Assembly: GCF_018343525.1 (NCBI RefSeq)
Contig: NZ_JAGYPH010000001.1
Span: 620,001 to 684,000, forward strand
Reading direction: 5' to 3'
Origin: Lederbergia citrea
GTDB taxonomy: Bacteria; Bacillota; Bacilli; Bacillales; Bacillaceae_C
Length of the DNA stretch: 64,000 bases
In this document: positions 46,996 through 56,902 of the stretch, one piece after another
Layout of the letters: each line of letters starts with the position of its first letter
How positions within the stretch are numbered: position 1 is the first letter of the stretch
Notes under the pieces: model-generated
Seen by the model: the letters and a program-made list of their open reading frames with translations, nothing else
Databases searched by the model: none
Told to the model about the DNA's origin: nothing
Made by a program: the position numbers and the translations under genes

Positions 46996-47951
46996 TAGAT
47001 GCTCTTTCACAAGCTGATGGTCAGTTTCTTTCAGGACAATCACTCGCCGACGTTATAGGTTGTTCAAGAACAGCGATATGGAAGCATATTGAAGATCTTC
47101 GAAAATCGGGATTTGAATTAGAAGCTGTTCGGAAGAAAGGATATCGGATAATTAGTAAGCCCGATCAGCTGACTGAAAATGAAATATTATTAGGATTGGA
47201 AACAGAAAGTATGGGACGCCATATTCTTCATTTTGAAACGACAGTATCCACGCAAATTATTGCGCATCAAGCTGCAGTTGATGGGGCCCCTGAGGGAACA
47301 CTTATCATAGCAGAAGAGCAAACAGGTGGAAAGGGCAGGATGGCTCGGTCCTGGCATTCTTCTAAACAAAAAGGCATCTGGATGAGTTTGATTATTAGAC
47401 CGCAATTAACACTAGATAAAGCCCCTCAATTTACGTTAATAGCCGCCATTGCTGCGGCACGGGCAATTGAAGGGGTTACTGGGCTTGAACCGGAAATAAA
47501 GTGGCCAAATGATCTTCTTTTTAATGGAAAAAAGTTAACAGGGATTTTAACAGAACTACAGGCAGAGGCAGATAAAATCAACTTTGTTGTCATTGGGGTT
47601 GGGATCAATGTTAATCAAAACGAAGAAGATTTTCCTCCTTTTGTAAGAGGTTTAGCGACTTCCCTTGCAATCGAATCGGGTACAAATATTTCCAGGACGG
47701 CACTTACTCAAAGTTTCTTAAAGAATTTTGAGAGATATTATCACCTATACATAGAAAAAGGCTTTGCCCCGCTAAAAATCATCTGGGAAAGCTATGCAGC
47801 GAGCATAGGTAAAAATATTATTGCAAAAACCGTTACGGGAGAAATTACAGGCAAGGCGATTGGTATTACAGATAATGGAGTGTTAAAGATCCAAGATCAC
47901 GGTGGAAATATTCACCACGTCTATTCAGCCGATATTGAAATTAACTCATAG
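46968..47951 (+). CDS. birA: Biotin operon repressor / biotin-[acetyl-CoA-carboxylase] ligase
   Basis: 327 aa, three domains: winged helix (GCSRTAIWKHIEDLRKSG, residues 25-42), ligase with biotin/ATP loop EEQTGGKGRMARSWHS and KWPNDLLFNGKKLTGIL, and a C-terminal SH3-like part. TTG start 46968 after AGGAGGTGGG within the end of cca. Attaches biotin to acetyl-CoA carboxylase and represses biotin genes. Confidence 0.95.
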   Translation: MSKSIRKQLIDALSQADGQFLSGQSLADVIGCSRTAIWKHIEDLRKSGFELEAVRKKGYRIISKPDQLTENEILLGLETESMGRHILHFETTVSTQIIAHQAAVDGAPEGTLIIAEEQTGGKGRMARSWHSSKQKGIWMSLIIRPQLTLDKAPQFTLIAAIAAARAIEGVTGLEPEIKWPNDLLFNGKKLTGILTELQAEADKINFVVIGVGINVNQNEEDFPPFVRGLATSLAIESGTNISRTALTQSFLKNFERYYHLYIEKGFAPLKIIWESYAASIGKNIIAKTVTGEITGKAIGITDNGVLKIQDHGGNIHHVYSADIEINS

Positions 47952-47968
47952 TCATTGGTAAGAATGTT

Positions 47969-47977
47969 TGTTATAAT
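47969..47977 (+). promoter_or_regulatory. Extended -10 promoter element of the panBCD leader
   Basis: TGTTATAAT, an extended -10 with perfect TATAAT; no clear -35. Transcription from here would give a leader of about 220 nt before panB. Confidence 0.5.
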
Positions 47978-47984
47978 TTCCATG

Positions 47985-48138
47985 GGCAGTATCTATTTCA
48001 GAACTGCACCATCATGCAAGCAATAATAATTAAAAATTTTAATCTGCCTTGATCCAATGAGGACGGGGACAGAGGACCGAAAAAAGAGTGAAGATCTAAA
48101 GGAGTCCTTCTGCCTGTTTGGGGAGGACTCCTTTTTTA
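47985..48138 (+). promoter_or_regulatory. panB leader with intrinsic terminator and competing pairing (candidate attenuator)
   Basis: Terminator: AAAGGAGTCCT (48098-48108) with AGGACTCCTTTTTT (48124-48137). Upstream CAGAGGAC (48070-48077) can pair instead with GTCCTTCTG (48104-48112), 8 bp with one bulge, which would open the terminator. A separate small hairpin GCAGT/ACTGC lies at 47986-48007. The 254 bp between birA and panB hold no gene. The ligand, if any, is unknown; it could be the pan motif or merely the birA terminator. Confidence 0.5.
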
Positions 48139-48205
48139 TTTAAAATAAATCGATCTTTACTCATATGTATTCGTTTCCTCTGAATTTATAAGGAGGATCA
48201 AAATA

Positions 48206-49039
48206 ATGAAGCAAGCAACTGATTTTACTCAAATGAAAGCCCTGGGTGAAAAAATTGCGATGGTTACCGCATACGATTTCCCACAAGCGAAACTGGCTGA
48301 AAAAGCCGGGGTCGATCTGCTGCTAGTCGGTGATTCACTTGGGATGGTAGTGCTTGGCTATGAGTCGACAGTTCCAGTAACACTCGATGATATGATTCAC
48401 CATACGAAAGCAGTCAAGCGCGGTGCGAAAGATACATTTATTGTTACGGATCTTCCATTTATGACTTACCACATCAGCAAGGAAGTAGCGATGAAATCTG
48501 CAGCTGCACTTATGCAAGAAGCAGGTGCACACGCAGTTAAAGTTGAAGGCGGGGGTGAAGTGATTGCTTTGATAAAAGATCTCACCGCCGCAGGGGTTCC
48601 CGTAATGGCTCATTTGGGATTGACCCCACAAACTGCTGGCGTTTTAGGTGGTTATAAAGTACAAGGGAAAACAGCTGAAGCAGCTTCCCAGTTACTAGAG
48701 GAAGCAATAAAATGTCAGGAGGCTGGCGCTTTTGCGATTGTGCTGGAATGTATTCCAAAACAGCTGGCGACTGTCGTTTCTTCGAGTATTAATATCCCGA
48801 CAATTGGCATTGGGGCGGGAAGTGGTACAGATGGTCAGGTGCTCGTTTATCATGATTTAGTAACTTATGGAGTCGATAGGGTACCAAAGTTTGTAAAAAA
48901 ATACGGTGATGTAAATAAGGTCGTAGAAGATAGTATTCGCCGATATGTCGACGAAGTAAAGGCATGCTCGTTCCCAGAAGAAAAACATTCTTTTTCAATG
49001 AACGAAAAAGAGCTTACATCGCTGTATGGAGGAAAATAA
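48206..49039 (+). CDS. panB: 3-methyl-2-oxobutanoate hydroxymethyltransferase
   Basis: 277 aa. First pantothenate step: hydroxymethylates ketoisovalerate with methylene-[30 protein letters not shown] (metal Asp) and KVEGGGEV are conserved; the catalytic Glu lies in [12 protein letters not shown] 48206 after AAGGAGG. First gene of panBCD. Confidence 0.96.
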   Translation: MKQATDFTQMKALGEKIAMVTAYDFPQAKLAEKAGVDLLLVGDSLGMVVLGYESTVPVTLDDMIHHTKAVKRGAKDTFIVTDLPFMTYHISKEVAMKSAAALMQEAGAHAVKVEGGGEVIALIKDLTAAGVPVMAHLGLTPQTAGVLGGYKVQGKTAEAASQLLEEAIKCQEAGAFAIVLECIPKQLATVVSSSINIPTIGIGAGSGTDGQVLVYHDLVTYGVDRVPKFVKKYGDVNKVVEDSIRRYVDEVKACSFPEEKHSFSMNEKELTSLYGGK

Positions 49040-49041
49040 TC

Positions 49042-49902
49042 ATGGAAATTATCACAACAAAATCAGCGATGCAGCAAAGAAGTTCTCAGCTAAAAAGATT
49101 GGGAAAGTCAATTGGATTTGTACCGACAATGGGATATTTGCATAACGGCCATTTAAAGCTAGTGCATCATGCTAAACAAGATAATGAAATCACAGTCATG
49201 AGTATTTTTGTCAACCCCCTTCAGTTTGGAGCGGGTGAAGATTTTGATACTTATCCTCGTGATCACGAGAGAGATAAACGACTCGCTGAAAAAAACGGTG
49301 TTGATATTCTTTTTCTGCCAGACCGTGAAGAAATGTATCAAAGTGAATTATCTTTGGACTTAAAGGTTGTAAAGAGGGCGAATATCCTTTGCGGACGAAG
49401 CCGACCGGGCCATTTTGATGGTGTCGCGACAGTATTAGTAAAATTATTCAACATTATTCTGCCGGATAGCGTTTATTTTGGAATGAAAGATGCCCAGCAA
49501 GTAGCAGTTGTGGATTCTTTGATTAGTCATTTTGATTTTCCAATTACGCTTGTTCCTGTTGAAACGGATAGGGAAGAGGATGGGCTGGCAAGAAGTTCGA
49601 GAAATGTTTATTTATCTAAGGAAGAAAGGGAGCAAGCTCCAGCTATCTTCAAAGCGATAAAAACAGGTGAGCTAGCCATCGTTGAGGGAGAACAGAATCC
49701 TTCTTCAGTAGTTAAACTTGTGGAAGAGTATATTAATAAAAACACAGATGGAGTTATCGACTATGTAGAAGTATTAAGCTTTCCAGAGCTTACTCCATTA
49801 AATCGCCTGCAAGGAAAAATAATAATTGCGGCAGCAGTGAAATTTTCTAAAGCAAGATTGATTGATAATATTATAATTGACCAGATATTGGGGAGGCCAT
49901 AA
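49042..49902 (+). CDS. panC: Pantothenate synthetase
   Basis: 286 aa. Joins pantoate and beta-alanine with ATP. Adenylate-forming motifs [16 protein letters not shown] (HIGH-like) and SSRNVYLS (KMSKS-like). ATG 49042, two bases after the panB stop with GGAGG at the panB end; longer in-frame version runs inside panB. Confidence 0.96.
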   Translation: MEIITTKSAMQQRSSQLKRLGKSIGFVPTMGYLHNGHLKLVHHAKQDNEITVMSIFVNPLQFGAGEDFDTYPRDHERDKRLAEKNGVDILFLPDREEMYQSELSLDLKVVKRANILCGRSRPGHFDGVATVLVKLFNIILPDSVYFGMKDAQQVAVVDSLISHFDFPITLVPVETDREEDGLARSSRNVYLSKEEREQAPAIFKAIKTGELAIVEGEQNPSSVVKLVEEYINKNTDGVIDYVEVLSFPELTPLNRLQGKIIIAAAVKFSKARLIDNIIIDQILGRP

Positions 49903-49906
49903 CATC

Positions 49907-50293
49907 ATGTTTCGTACGATGATGAACGGGAAAATTCACAGAGCAACCGTTACGGAAGCAAATTTGGAATATGTTGGCAGCATTACAATTGATGTCAATA
50001 TACTAGATGCAGTAGGCATGGTACCGAATGAGAAAGTTCAAATTGTTAATAATAATAATGGTGCCAGGTTAGAAACATATATTATTGAAGGTGAAAGAGG
50101 ATCGGGTGTAATTTGTGTGAATGGTGCAGCAGCTAGATTAGTACAGCCGGGTGACATTATCATCATAATTTCCTATGCCCTCATTTCGGAGGATAAAATC
50201 GAATCTCATCGACCACGGGTTGCTATCATGGCTCCAGATAACCAAGTGAAGGAAATAATATCCTTCGAACCAGAAGCAACAATTTTAGGATAA
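49907..50293 (+). CDS. panD: Aspartate 1-decarboxylase proenzyme
   Basis: 128 aa. Makes beta-alanine from aspartate. Self-cleaves at Gly24-Ser25 (EYVGSITID) to form the pyruvoyl group; [14 protein letters not shown] is conserved. ATG 49907 after GGGGAGG. Last gene of panBCD. Confidence 0.96.
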   Translation: MFRTMMNGKIHRATVTEANLEYVGSITIDVNILDAVGMVPNEKVQIVNNNNGARLETYIIEGERGSGVICVNGAAARLVQPGDIIIIISYALISEDKIESHRPRVAIMAPDNQVKEIISFEPEATILG

Positions 50294-50298
50294 AATAT

Positions 50299-50342
50299 GT
50301 AAAAAACCAGTCGGTGTTAAAATCACTTGGCTGGTTTTCCTG
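50299..50342 (+). terminator. Terminator of panBCD
   Basis: AAAAACCAGTCGGTG pairs imperfectly with CACTTGGCTGGTTTT, followed by CC and no long T-run. Confidence 0.65.
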
Positions 50343-50404
50343 TGAGTGGCTGATGTGATTAGTATTGTGATACAATTGCTGATAGTGGAGTCGAGATTCA
50401 ATGC

Positions 50405-50462
50405 TTTTTATCAATGTCTGGCTTCAGGCGCTGGCTAGCTTTGGCCTTACGCTTTTCTTATA
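50405..50462 (-). repeat. Deleted, inverted copy of the hbs-type repeat before dinG
   Basis: Reverse complement reads AAGAAAAGCGTAAGGCC ... CAGCGCCTGAAGCCAGAC, matching the left and right edges of the 25645 repeat with the middle missing. It supplies extra in-frame codons before dinG that are not taken as coding. Confidence 0.5.
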
Positions 50463-50476
50463 AAGGTGTGGATGAC

Positions 50477-53281
50477 GTGTCACGTAAATATGTAGTAGTA
50501 GATTTAGAAACAACCGGCAATACGCATGATCGAGGAGATAAAATCATCCAAATTTCTGCAGTTGTCGTTGAAAACTTAAAAATAATTAGCCAATATACGA
50601 CTTTCGTGAATCCAGGTGTGCCAATCCCTCCATTTATTGAAGAACTAACCGGTATTCATGATGGAATGGTTGCTACTGCTCCTGCTTTTAAAGACATTGC
50701 AGTGGACATAAATGAGTTGCTTATTGACTCTATTTTTGTTGCGCATAATGTTCCTTTTGATCTTGGTTTTTTACAAGGCGAGCTGAATGAAGCGGGCTTT
50801 CACAATTTTAGCTTTGAGTCGGTCGATACAGTCGAGCTTTCCAAAATATTGCTTCCAGAAGCTCCTAGCTACAAGCTCTCTGAGTTGTCCGAGATGTTAG
50901 GCTTCGACCATGAAAACCCCCATCAGGCGGATAGTGATGCGCTTGTTACTGCTGAATTATTGTTAATGCTGATAGAAAAAGCAAGGAAATTGCCACTCGT
51001 TACTTTAGAAAAATTAACACATATGGCATTTCAATTAAAAAGTGACATCGGGTCGCTATTTCAATCTATATTAACGGACAAGCGTAAGAGTATTGAGAAT
51101 CTTCCAGATGACCTAGAAGTATATCGTGGAATCGCAATGAAGAAAAAAATAATCCCTGAGGCGAAAAGCTATGAATTACACGTGGATTATCCGTCAAACA
51201 CTGATGAAAAGATAGGTTTATTAACCAGGAAAATGAATGGCTACAAACCACGACAAGGCCAAATAGAGATGATGGACACTGTTTATGCTGCACTTAATGA
51301 AGATAAACATGCATTAATTGAAGCTGGAACAGGCATCGGCAAATCATTGGCATACTTGTTACCTGCACTCTATTTTGCCTTTGAACATAAGCAACCGGTA
51401 ATTATTAGTACATATACAATTCAAATGCAGGATCAACTTTTGAATAATGAAATGGAAAGACTATCTAAAATTGTCCCATTTCCTTTTAGAGCTACTATCT
51501 TAAAAGGTCGTAGCAATTACTTAAACATGTTGAAATTTGAACAGTCGCTAAATGATAATGAGGGCCATTATGATAGTGTATTGACCAAAATGCAGCTGCT
51601 CGTATGGCTAGTGTTTACAGATACTGGTGATATGGATGAATTGAACTTTTCAAGCGGCGGCCATTTATATAAACAAAGAATCAAGCATGATGGTTGGTTC
51701 TTTCAGCAAGAAAAAGACCCATGGTATTCACGAGACTTTTACATGCATGCAAGGAAGCTAGCTTCAAACGCAGACATTGTCATAACGAATCATTCTATGC
51801 TTTTAATTGATACAGAAACAGAAGTAAATGTACTTCCTGAATATCAATATGTGATTATTGACGAAGCACATCATTTTGAAAGAGCGGCAAGAAAATGTTT
51901 TGGAAAAAAAATCGAGTATAATTCATTAAAGTTTTGGATTGGAAGACTTGGAACATTGGACAAAAAGCTTCTTTTCTCAAGGCTGGAAAAAATGATTGAA
52001 AGCAAGGGCCTCTCACCTTCCATTCATTCTTTTGAGCTGGACAAGGCAATTATACACCTTGATGAGGAGATCGATGATCTATTTATGTTGTTAAGCAAGA
52101 TCGTGTCTAAAAACCATCGCAAGAAATCGCAGAAAAGCTTAAAACAACAAATCCGAATAACTGAAAATACTCGATCGGAATCAAAATGGAATCCATTGGC
52201 AATGTGTGCTGAGCGTGTATTTGATTATCATCGGCAAATTTGCAAAGGTTTAGAAGAACGCCTAACTTCAATCAAGCAGCATGAAAAAAAGCCAACAGAG
52301 TCTGAGCAGGCTTTTTTAGAAGAGGCAAATAGTTTTGTAAAAGGTTGGTTGCAAATAGGAGAAAAAATAAAACAGCTTATTCTTTCACCTTCAGACCAAG
52401 AAGTAATCTGGTTAGAAGGTGATGTCAGAGCTCTTCCCAATAGTATTGGTATTTTTTCACAACCTAAGAGTCCCGGCGATTTATTAGCCGAAAGTTTTTT
52501 CGCGAATAAAAATAGTGTTGTTTTTACGTCAGCCACACTTACGGTCAACAACTCTTTTAACTTTTTCCTAAGCGAGTTAGGATTAAAAAGAGATCAATTA
52601 TTAGAAAAAATCATTGCATCTCCTTTTGATTATCGAAAAATCGCGAAATTAATGATTCCGTCGGACCTGCCAGAGATCCGTGGCGCATCCCATGATGAAT
52701 ATATTGAAGCCATTGCTGGACATTTAATTGCGATTGCTGATGCAACTGAAGGTCGAATGCTCGTCTTATTTACTTCTTACGATATGTTAAGCAAAACATA
52801 TAATTTAATGAAAGATACCGGGGCATTAGATGACTTTGTGATGCTTGCCCAAGGAATTACAGCGGGAAGCCGCTCCCGCCTAACAAAGAGTTTTCAGCAA
52901 TTCAACAAAGCCATTCTATTTGGAACAAGCAGCTTCTGGGAAGGTGTAGATATTCCTGGAAAAGATTTATCATGCCTTGTTATCGTAAGGTTGCCATTTT
53001 CGCCTCCGGACGAACCAATTACGGAAGCTATATATGAAGATATTAAGAAAAGCGGTAAAAATCCATTCTCCGTCCATTCCTTGCCGGAAGCGGTTATTCG
53101 ATTTAAACAAGGATTCGGAAGATTAATTAGAGGAGAAACAGATCGCGGAGTTGTGATTGTACTCGATAGACGTATTGACACGGCAACATATGGGAGAGCT
53201 TTTTTACGCTCGATTCCAGACGTTCCAGTCGTACGTGGACCTTTAAAAGAAATCATTTCAACAATAGAAAAATGGCTTTAA
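50477..53281 (+). CDS. dinG: DinG-type helicase with N-terminal exonuclease domain
   Basis: 934 aa (B. subtilis 931). N-terminal DnaQ/DEDD 3'-5' exonuclease: VVVDLETTG, AHNVPFD, HQADSDA (residues 7-160). Then XPD/DinG helicase: Walker A EAGTGIGKS, DEAH box VIIDEAHHFE, motif VI region QGFGRLIRGETDRG. The iron-sulfur cysteines of XPD/E. coli DinG are not evident, as in other Firmicutes. GTG 50477 is chosen, 8 bp after AAAGGTG, giving a start like that of homologues; in-frame codons from 50414 lie in a repeat. Confidence 0.93.
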   Translation: MSRKYVVVDLETTGNTHDRGDKIIQISAVVVENLKIISQYTTFVNPGVPIPPFIEELTGIHDGMVATAPAFKDIAVDINELLIDSIFVAHNVPFDLGFLQGELNEAGFHNFSFESVDTVELSKILLPEAPSYKLSELSEMLGFDHENPHQADSDALVTAELLLMLIEKARKLPLVTLEKLTHMAFQLKSDIGSLFQSILTDKRKSIENLPDDLEVYRGIAMKKKIIPEAKSYELHVDYPSNTDEKIGLLTRKMNGYKPRQGQIEMMDTVYAALNEDKHALIEAGTGIGKSLAYLLPALYFAFEHKQPVIISTYTIQMQDQLLNNEMERLSKIVPFPFRATILKGRSNYLNMLKFEQSLNDNEGHYDSVLTKMQLLVWLVFTDTGDMDELNFSSGGHLYKQRIKHDGWFFQQEKDPWYSRDFYMHARKLASNADIVITNHSMLLIDTETEVNVLPEYQYVIIDEAHHFERAARKCFGKKIEYNSLKFWIGRLGTLDKKLLFSRLEKMIESKGLSPSIHSFELDKAIIHLDEEIDDLFMLLSKIVSKNHRKKSQKSLKQQIRITENTRSESKWNPLAMCAERVFDYHRQICKGLEERLTSIKQHEKKPTESEQAFLEEANSFVKGWLQIGEKIKQLILSPSDQEVIWLEGDVRALPNSIGIFSQPKSPGDLLAESFFANKNSVVFTSATLTVNNSFNFFLSELGLKRDQLLEKIIASPFDYRKIAKLMIPSDLPEIRGASHDEYIEAIAGHLIAIADATEGRMLVLFTSYDMLSKTYNLMKDTGALDDFVMLAQGITAGSRSRLTKSFQQFNKAILFGTSSFWEGVDIPGKDLSCLVIVRLPFSPPDEPITEAIYEDIKKSGKNPFSVHSLPEAVIRFKQGFGRLIRGETDRGVVIVLDRRIDTATYGRAFLRSIPDVPVVRGPLKEIISTIEKWL

Positions 53282-53504
53282 AAAATGAGGGCTGAGAATC
53301 GAACCTTCTCCCTTATTTCAAGGTAGAAGATGGCGAGCCAGCCCTAGGATTGTGGGCTAGAATTTTTTTGATAAACGCAAATTTCATCATTTATCCCGTT
53401 AATTCCTGATATAATGATGAGTAAATACAGCGTTGTTTAAGATTATTATTGTCAAAAGATTAAACGTTATTTGTGACAATTTTTGTTTGTCGAGGAGGAG
53501 CATT

Positions 53505-53675
53505 ATGGACAGTAAAGTAGAAGTACTCTCCACAGTACGAATAAATTATCAACAAGATTTGTATAAAATAGTCGATGCATTGAATAGATCATTAAAAGAT
53601 CAAGATCTAATGTTTGGGCTTGCCTTGGATAAAAATGAACAAGAAACGGCTATTTTTACAATTTACAAAACATAG
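53505..53675 (+). CDS. ypmA: DUF4264 small protein YpmA
   Basis: 56 aa, function unknown. Begins MDSKVEVLSTVRINYQQDLYKIVDALN. ATG 53505 after GAGGAGGAG; longer in-frame version rejected. An extended -10 (TGATATAAT, near 53408-53416) lies upstream. First of ypmA-ypmB-aspB. Confidence 0.85.
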   Translation: MDSKVEVLSTVRINYQQDLYKIVDALNRSLKDQDLMFGLALDKNEQETAIFTIYKT

Positions 53676-53688
53676 GATGGAGTGCTCG

Positions 53689-54165
53689 ATGAAAAAGTGG
53701 ATTTTAATTATCTCTTTATTACTGATATTGTCTGTCGGTGCCTCTGCATTCGTCTATATTAATGCAAGAGCTCCTCTTAAAAGTGCCGAACAATATGCGG
53801 AAAAAAGGGCTAAAACAGAAGCAAATTTGATATCGACCGATCAATTTTATATGTACAACGGTTCAGCCAGTTATTATGTAATAGTTGGTGAACAAAAAAA
53901 CAAAGAAAAAATAGTGGTATGGATCCCGGAAGATAAAAAACAGAAAATTGTTACGAAAAAATTGTCCGAAGGCGTTTCTGAACGAGAGGCAATAGCAAAG
54001 TTATTAAAAGAGGAAAGTCCAAAAAAGATACTTGGTTCGAGGCTTGGAATGGAAAAAAGCCTGCCAGTATGGGAATTAGCATATTTAGATAGAAATTCTA
54101 AATTAAATTATTATTATATTCATTTTGACTCAGGTAAATGGTGGAGGAAAATTGAAAATTTATAA
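53689..54165 (+). CDS. ypmB: Membrane-anchored PepSY-like protein YpmB (DUF5590)
   Basis: 158 aa. N-terminal membrane segment (WILIISLLLILSVGASAFVYI) and an extracytoplasmic part with two PepSY-like units (SAEQYAEKRAKTEA, SEREAIAKLLKEES). ATG 53689 chosen with GGATGGAG upstream. 18 bp before aspB. Confidence 0.85.
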   Translation: MKKWILIISLLLILSVGASAFVYINARAPLKSAEQYAEKRAKTEANLISTDQFYMYNGSASYYVIVGEQKNKEKIVVWIPEDKKQKIVTKKLSEGVSEREAIAKLLKEESPKKILGSRLGMEKSLPVWELAYLDRNSKLNYYYIHFDSGKWWRKIENL

Positions 54166-54183
54166 TAGAAAGCAGGAATATTC

Positions 54184-55374
54184 ATGACAATCAGATTAGC
54201 AAATCGAGTAGGAGCCCTGACTCCTTCATCGACTTTAGCTATTACAGCCAAAGCAAAAGAACTTAAATCACAAGGTCTTGACATTATTGGACTTGGAGCA
54301 GGCGAGCCGGATTTCAATACGCCCGCTAATATTATTGAGGCCGCTTATAAGTCAATGAAGGACGGAATGACAAAATATACGCCTTCCGGTGGATTACCTG
54401 AATTAAAACAAGCAGTAATCCACAAGTTAAAGAGAGATCAAGGTCTTACATATGAAAATTCCCAAATTATCATTGGTAATGGAGCGAAACACGTTTTATA
54501 TACTCTTTTTCAAGTTTTGCTGAATGAGGGTGACGAAGTAATCATCCCGACCCCGTATTGGGTAAGCTATCCTGAGCAAGTTAAGCTTGCAGGGGGACAG
54601 CCAGTTTATGTTGAGGGGAAGGAAGACAAGGACTTTAAAATTACGCCTGCCCAACTTGAAGAAACAATTACGGAAAAGACAAAAGCAATCATTATCAATT
54701 CTCCGAGCAATCCAACTGGGATGCTTTATTCGAAAGAGGAGCTTGCTGCATTAGGAGAAGTATGTTTGAGAAATAATATTCTAATCGTTTCTGATGAAAT
54801 ATATGAAAAGTTAGTGTATGCAGAAAATAAACATGTGTCTATTGCACAGTTGTCGCCTGAATTAAAAGCAATTACAATTGTTATTAATGGTGTGTCAAAA
54901 TCTCACTCGATGACAGGCTGGCGCATCGGATATGCAGCGGGTGATAAAGAAATCATTGGAGCTATGACAGACCTTGCGAGCCATTCAACTTCGAATCCAA
55001 CAACAACATCACAATTCGGTGCTCTTGAGGCTTATGATGGACCTCAAGAGGCAGTGGAGGAGATGAGGCAGGCATTTGAAGAAAGGCTTAATATCATTTT
55101 TGAAAAATTGATTTCAATACCAGGGGTTACTTGTAAAAAACCTCAAGGTGCTTTCTATTTATATCCAAATGTTAAAAAGGCAGCACAATATGCAGGATAT
55201 GATGATGTAGATCAATTTGTTGAAGGATTGCTGGAAGAAGCACTAGTTGCTGTTATTCCTGGTTCCGGCTTTGGAACACCTGACAATATCCGCTTATCCT
55301 ATGCAACATCCCTTGACCTTTTAGAAGAAGCGGTAAAACGAATTAGCACTTTTGTGACAAATAAGATGAGCTGA
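54184..55374 (+). CDS. aspB: Aspartate aminotransferase
   Basis: 396 aa, class I PLP enzyme of the Bacillus type. GAGEPDFNTP near residue 40, NSPSNPTGM, SDEIYEKL, and the PLP lysine in NGVSKSHSMTGWR. Interconverts oxaloacetate and aspartate, the substrate for asnS, panD and dapB pathways in this window. Confidence 0.96.
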   Translation: MTIRLANRVGALTPSSTLAITAKAKELKSQGLDIIGLGAGEPDFNTPANIIEAAYKSMKDGMTKYTPSGGLPELKQAVIHKLKRDQGLTYENSQIIIGNGAKHVLYTLFQVLLNEGDEVIIPTPYWVSYPEQVKLAGGQPVYVEGKEDKDFKITPAQLEETITEKTKAIIINSPSNPTGMLYSKEELAALGEVCLRNNILIVSDEIYEKLVYAENKHVSIAQLSPELKAITIVINGVSKSHSMTGWRIGYAAGDKEIIGAMTDLASHSTSNPTTTSQFGALEAYDGPQEAVEEMRQAFEERLNIIFEKLISIPGVTCKKPQGAFYLYPNVKKAAQYAGYDDVDQFVEGLLEEALVAVIPGSGFGTPDNIRLSYATSLDLLEEAVKRISTFVTNKMS

Positions 55375-55467
55375 GGGGAAATTCCTTCATCTTGTTTCCG
55401 TGGTAAGAGGTCTGTATACTAAATTACATATACTTTGGTTCGAATTGTTTGGAAAGGAATGTTTGAT

Positions 55468-56760
55468 ATGAAAACAACTATATCTCAAGTAAATAAATTT
55501 GTAGGACAAGAAGTGACAATTGGTGCTTGGTTAGCAAATAAGCGCTCCAGCGGAAAAATTGCCTTTCTTCAGCTTCGTGATGGAACTGGATTTATCCAAG
55601 GTGTTGTAGTTAAAAGTGATGTGGATGAAGGGGTATTTCAAACGGCGAAATCACTCTCGCAGGAATCATCCATGTATGTCACTGGAAAAGTTCAAGAAGA
55701 CAGCCGTTCTCCATTCGGCTTTGAATTGCTCGTGACAAATGTTGAAGTCATTCAAGAGGCAGTGGACTATCCAATCACACCAAAAGAACATGGAACTGAA
55801 TTTTTAATGGATAACCGCCATTTATGGCTCCGTTCCCGCCGCCAGCATGCAGTTATGAAAATTAGAAATGAAATCATCCGTGCAACATATGAATTTTTTA
55901 ATGAAAATGGCTTCGTAAAAGTAGATCCACCTATTTTAACTGGAAGTTCACCTGAAGGAACGACTGAACTATTCAAAACCAAATATTTTGAAGAAGATGC
56001 CTTTTTGTCCCAGAGCGGTCAGCTTTATATGGAAGCGGCAGCAATGGCCCTTGGCAAAGTCTTTTCATTTGGTCCTACTTTTAGGGCTGAAAAATCAAAA
56101 ACGCGCCGTCATCTAATTGAATTTTGGATGATTGAGCCGGAAATGGCATTTTATGAGTTTGAGGATAGTTTAAAAGTTCAAGAAGAATATGTTGCACATA
56201 TTGTTCAATCAGTTTTGAAAAACTGTTCGCTTGAATTAGAAAGACTCGGAAGAGATACATCAAAATTAGAGAAGATTACTGTGCCTTTTCCACGGATTAG
56301 CTATGATGATGCAATTAAATTTTTACATGAACAAGGATTTGAGGACATTGAGTGGGGAGATGACTTTGGTGCACCACATGAGACGGCCATCGCTGATCAT
56401 TTCGACAAGCCTGTGTTCATTACCCATTACCCAACGAAAATTAAACCTTTCTATATGCAACCTGCTCCTGATCGTGATGACGTTGTTCTTTGTGCTGATA
56501 TGATTGCACCGGAAGGTTATGGTGAAATTATTGGTGGATCAGAACGAATTCATGATTTTGAGTTAATGAAAAAGCAAATAGAAAAGCATAACTTGCCACT
56601 GGAAGCTTATAACTGGTATTTAGATCTTTCTAAATACGGATCTGTCCCTCATTCTGGTTTTGGGCTTGGCCTAGAACGAACAGTAGCATGGATTTCAGGA
56701 GTAGAGCACGTTAGAGAAACAATCCCATTCCCGCGTTTGCTCAATCGCTTATATCCGTAA
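55468..56760 (+). CDS. asnS: Asparaginyl-tRNA synthetase
   Basis: 430 aa, exact B. subtilis length. Class II: N-terminal OB-fold ([24 protein letters not shown]), motif 2 [19 protein letters not shown], motif 3 [13 protein letters not shown] 55468 after GGAAAGGAATG. No T-box leader is seen upstream. Confidence 0.96.
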   Translation: MKTTISQVNKFVGQEVTIGAWLANKRSSGKIAFLQLRDGTGFIQGVVVKSDVDEGVFQTAKSLSQESSMYVTGKVQEDSRSPFGFELLVTNVEVIQEAVDYPITPKEHGTEFLMDNRHLWLRSRRQHAVMKIRNEIIRATYEFFNENGFVKVDPPILTGSSPEGTTELFKTKYFEEDAFLSQSGQLYMEAAAMALGKVFSFGPTFRAEKSKTRRHLIEFWMIEPEMAFYEFEDSLKVQEEYVAHIVQSVLKNCSLELERLGRDTSKLEKITVPFPRISYDDAIKFLHEQGFEDIEWGDDFGAPHETAIADHFDKPVFITHYPTKIKPFYMQPAPDRDDVVLCADMIAPEGYGEIIGGSERIHDFELMKKQIEKHNLPLEAYNWYLDLSKYGSVPHSGFGLGLERTVAWISGVEHVRETIPFPRLLNRLYP

Positions 56761-56860
56761 TAAGAAAAGCGGAAGCGCCCGTTAAGCGACTTGGAACTCG
56801 ATTCCCTATACACCAACCCGGCCACGTACATGAATGTGCGTGGCTTTACCATCGAAGCGG
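56761..56860 (+). repeat. Deleted copy of the hbs-type repeat and a hairpin behind asnS
   Basis: TAAGAAAAGCGGAAGCGCCCGTTAAGCGAC matches the left edge of the 25645 repeat; the rest is lost. Then a perfect-arm hairpin GCCACGTACAT/ATGTGCGTGGC-like (56821-56844) that may end the asnS transcript, though the T-run is short. Confidence 0.5.
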
Positions 56861-56902
56861 CTTGCAACTACATGTTATAATCAAGGATGAGGTGTTAAAT
56901 AA

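Noticed and set aside
55375..55467. Possible T-box leader before asnS
   Set aside because: Only 93 bp separate aspB and asnS, too short for a T-box, and no T-box sequence or terminator is present.
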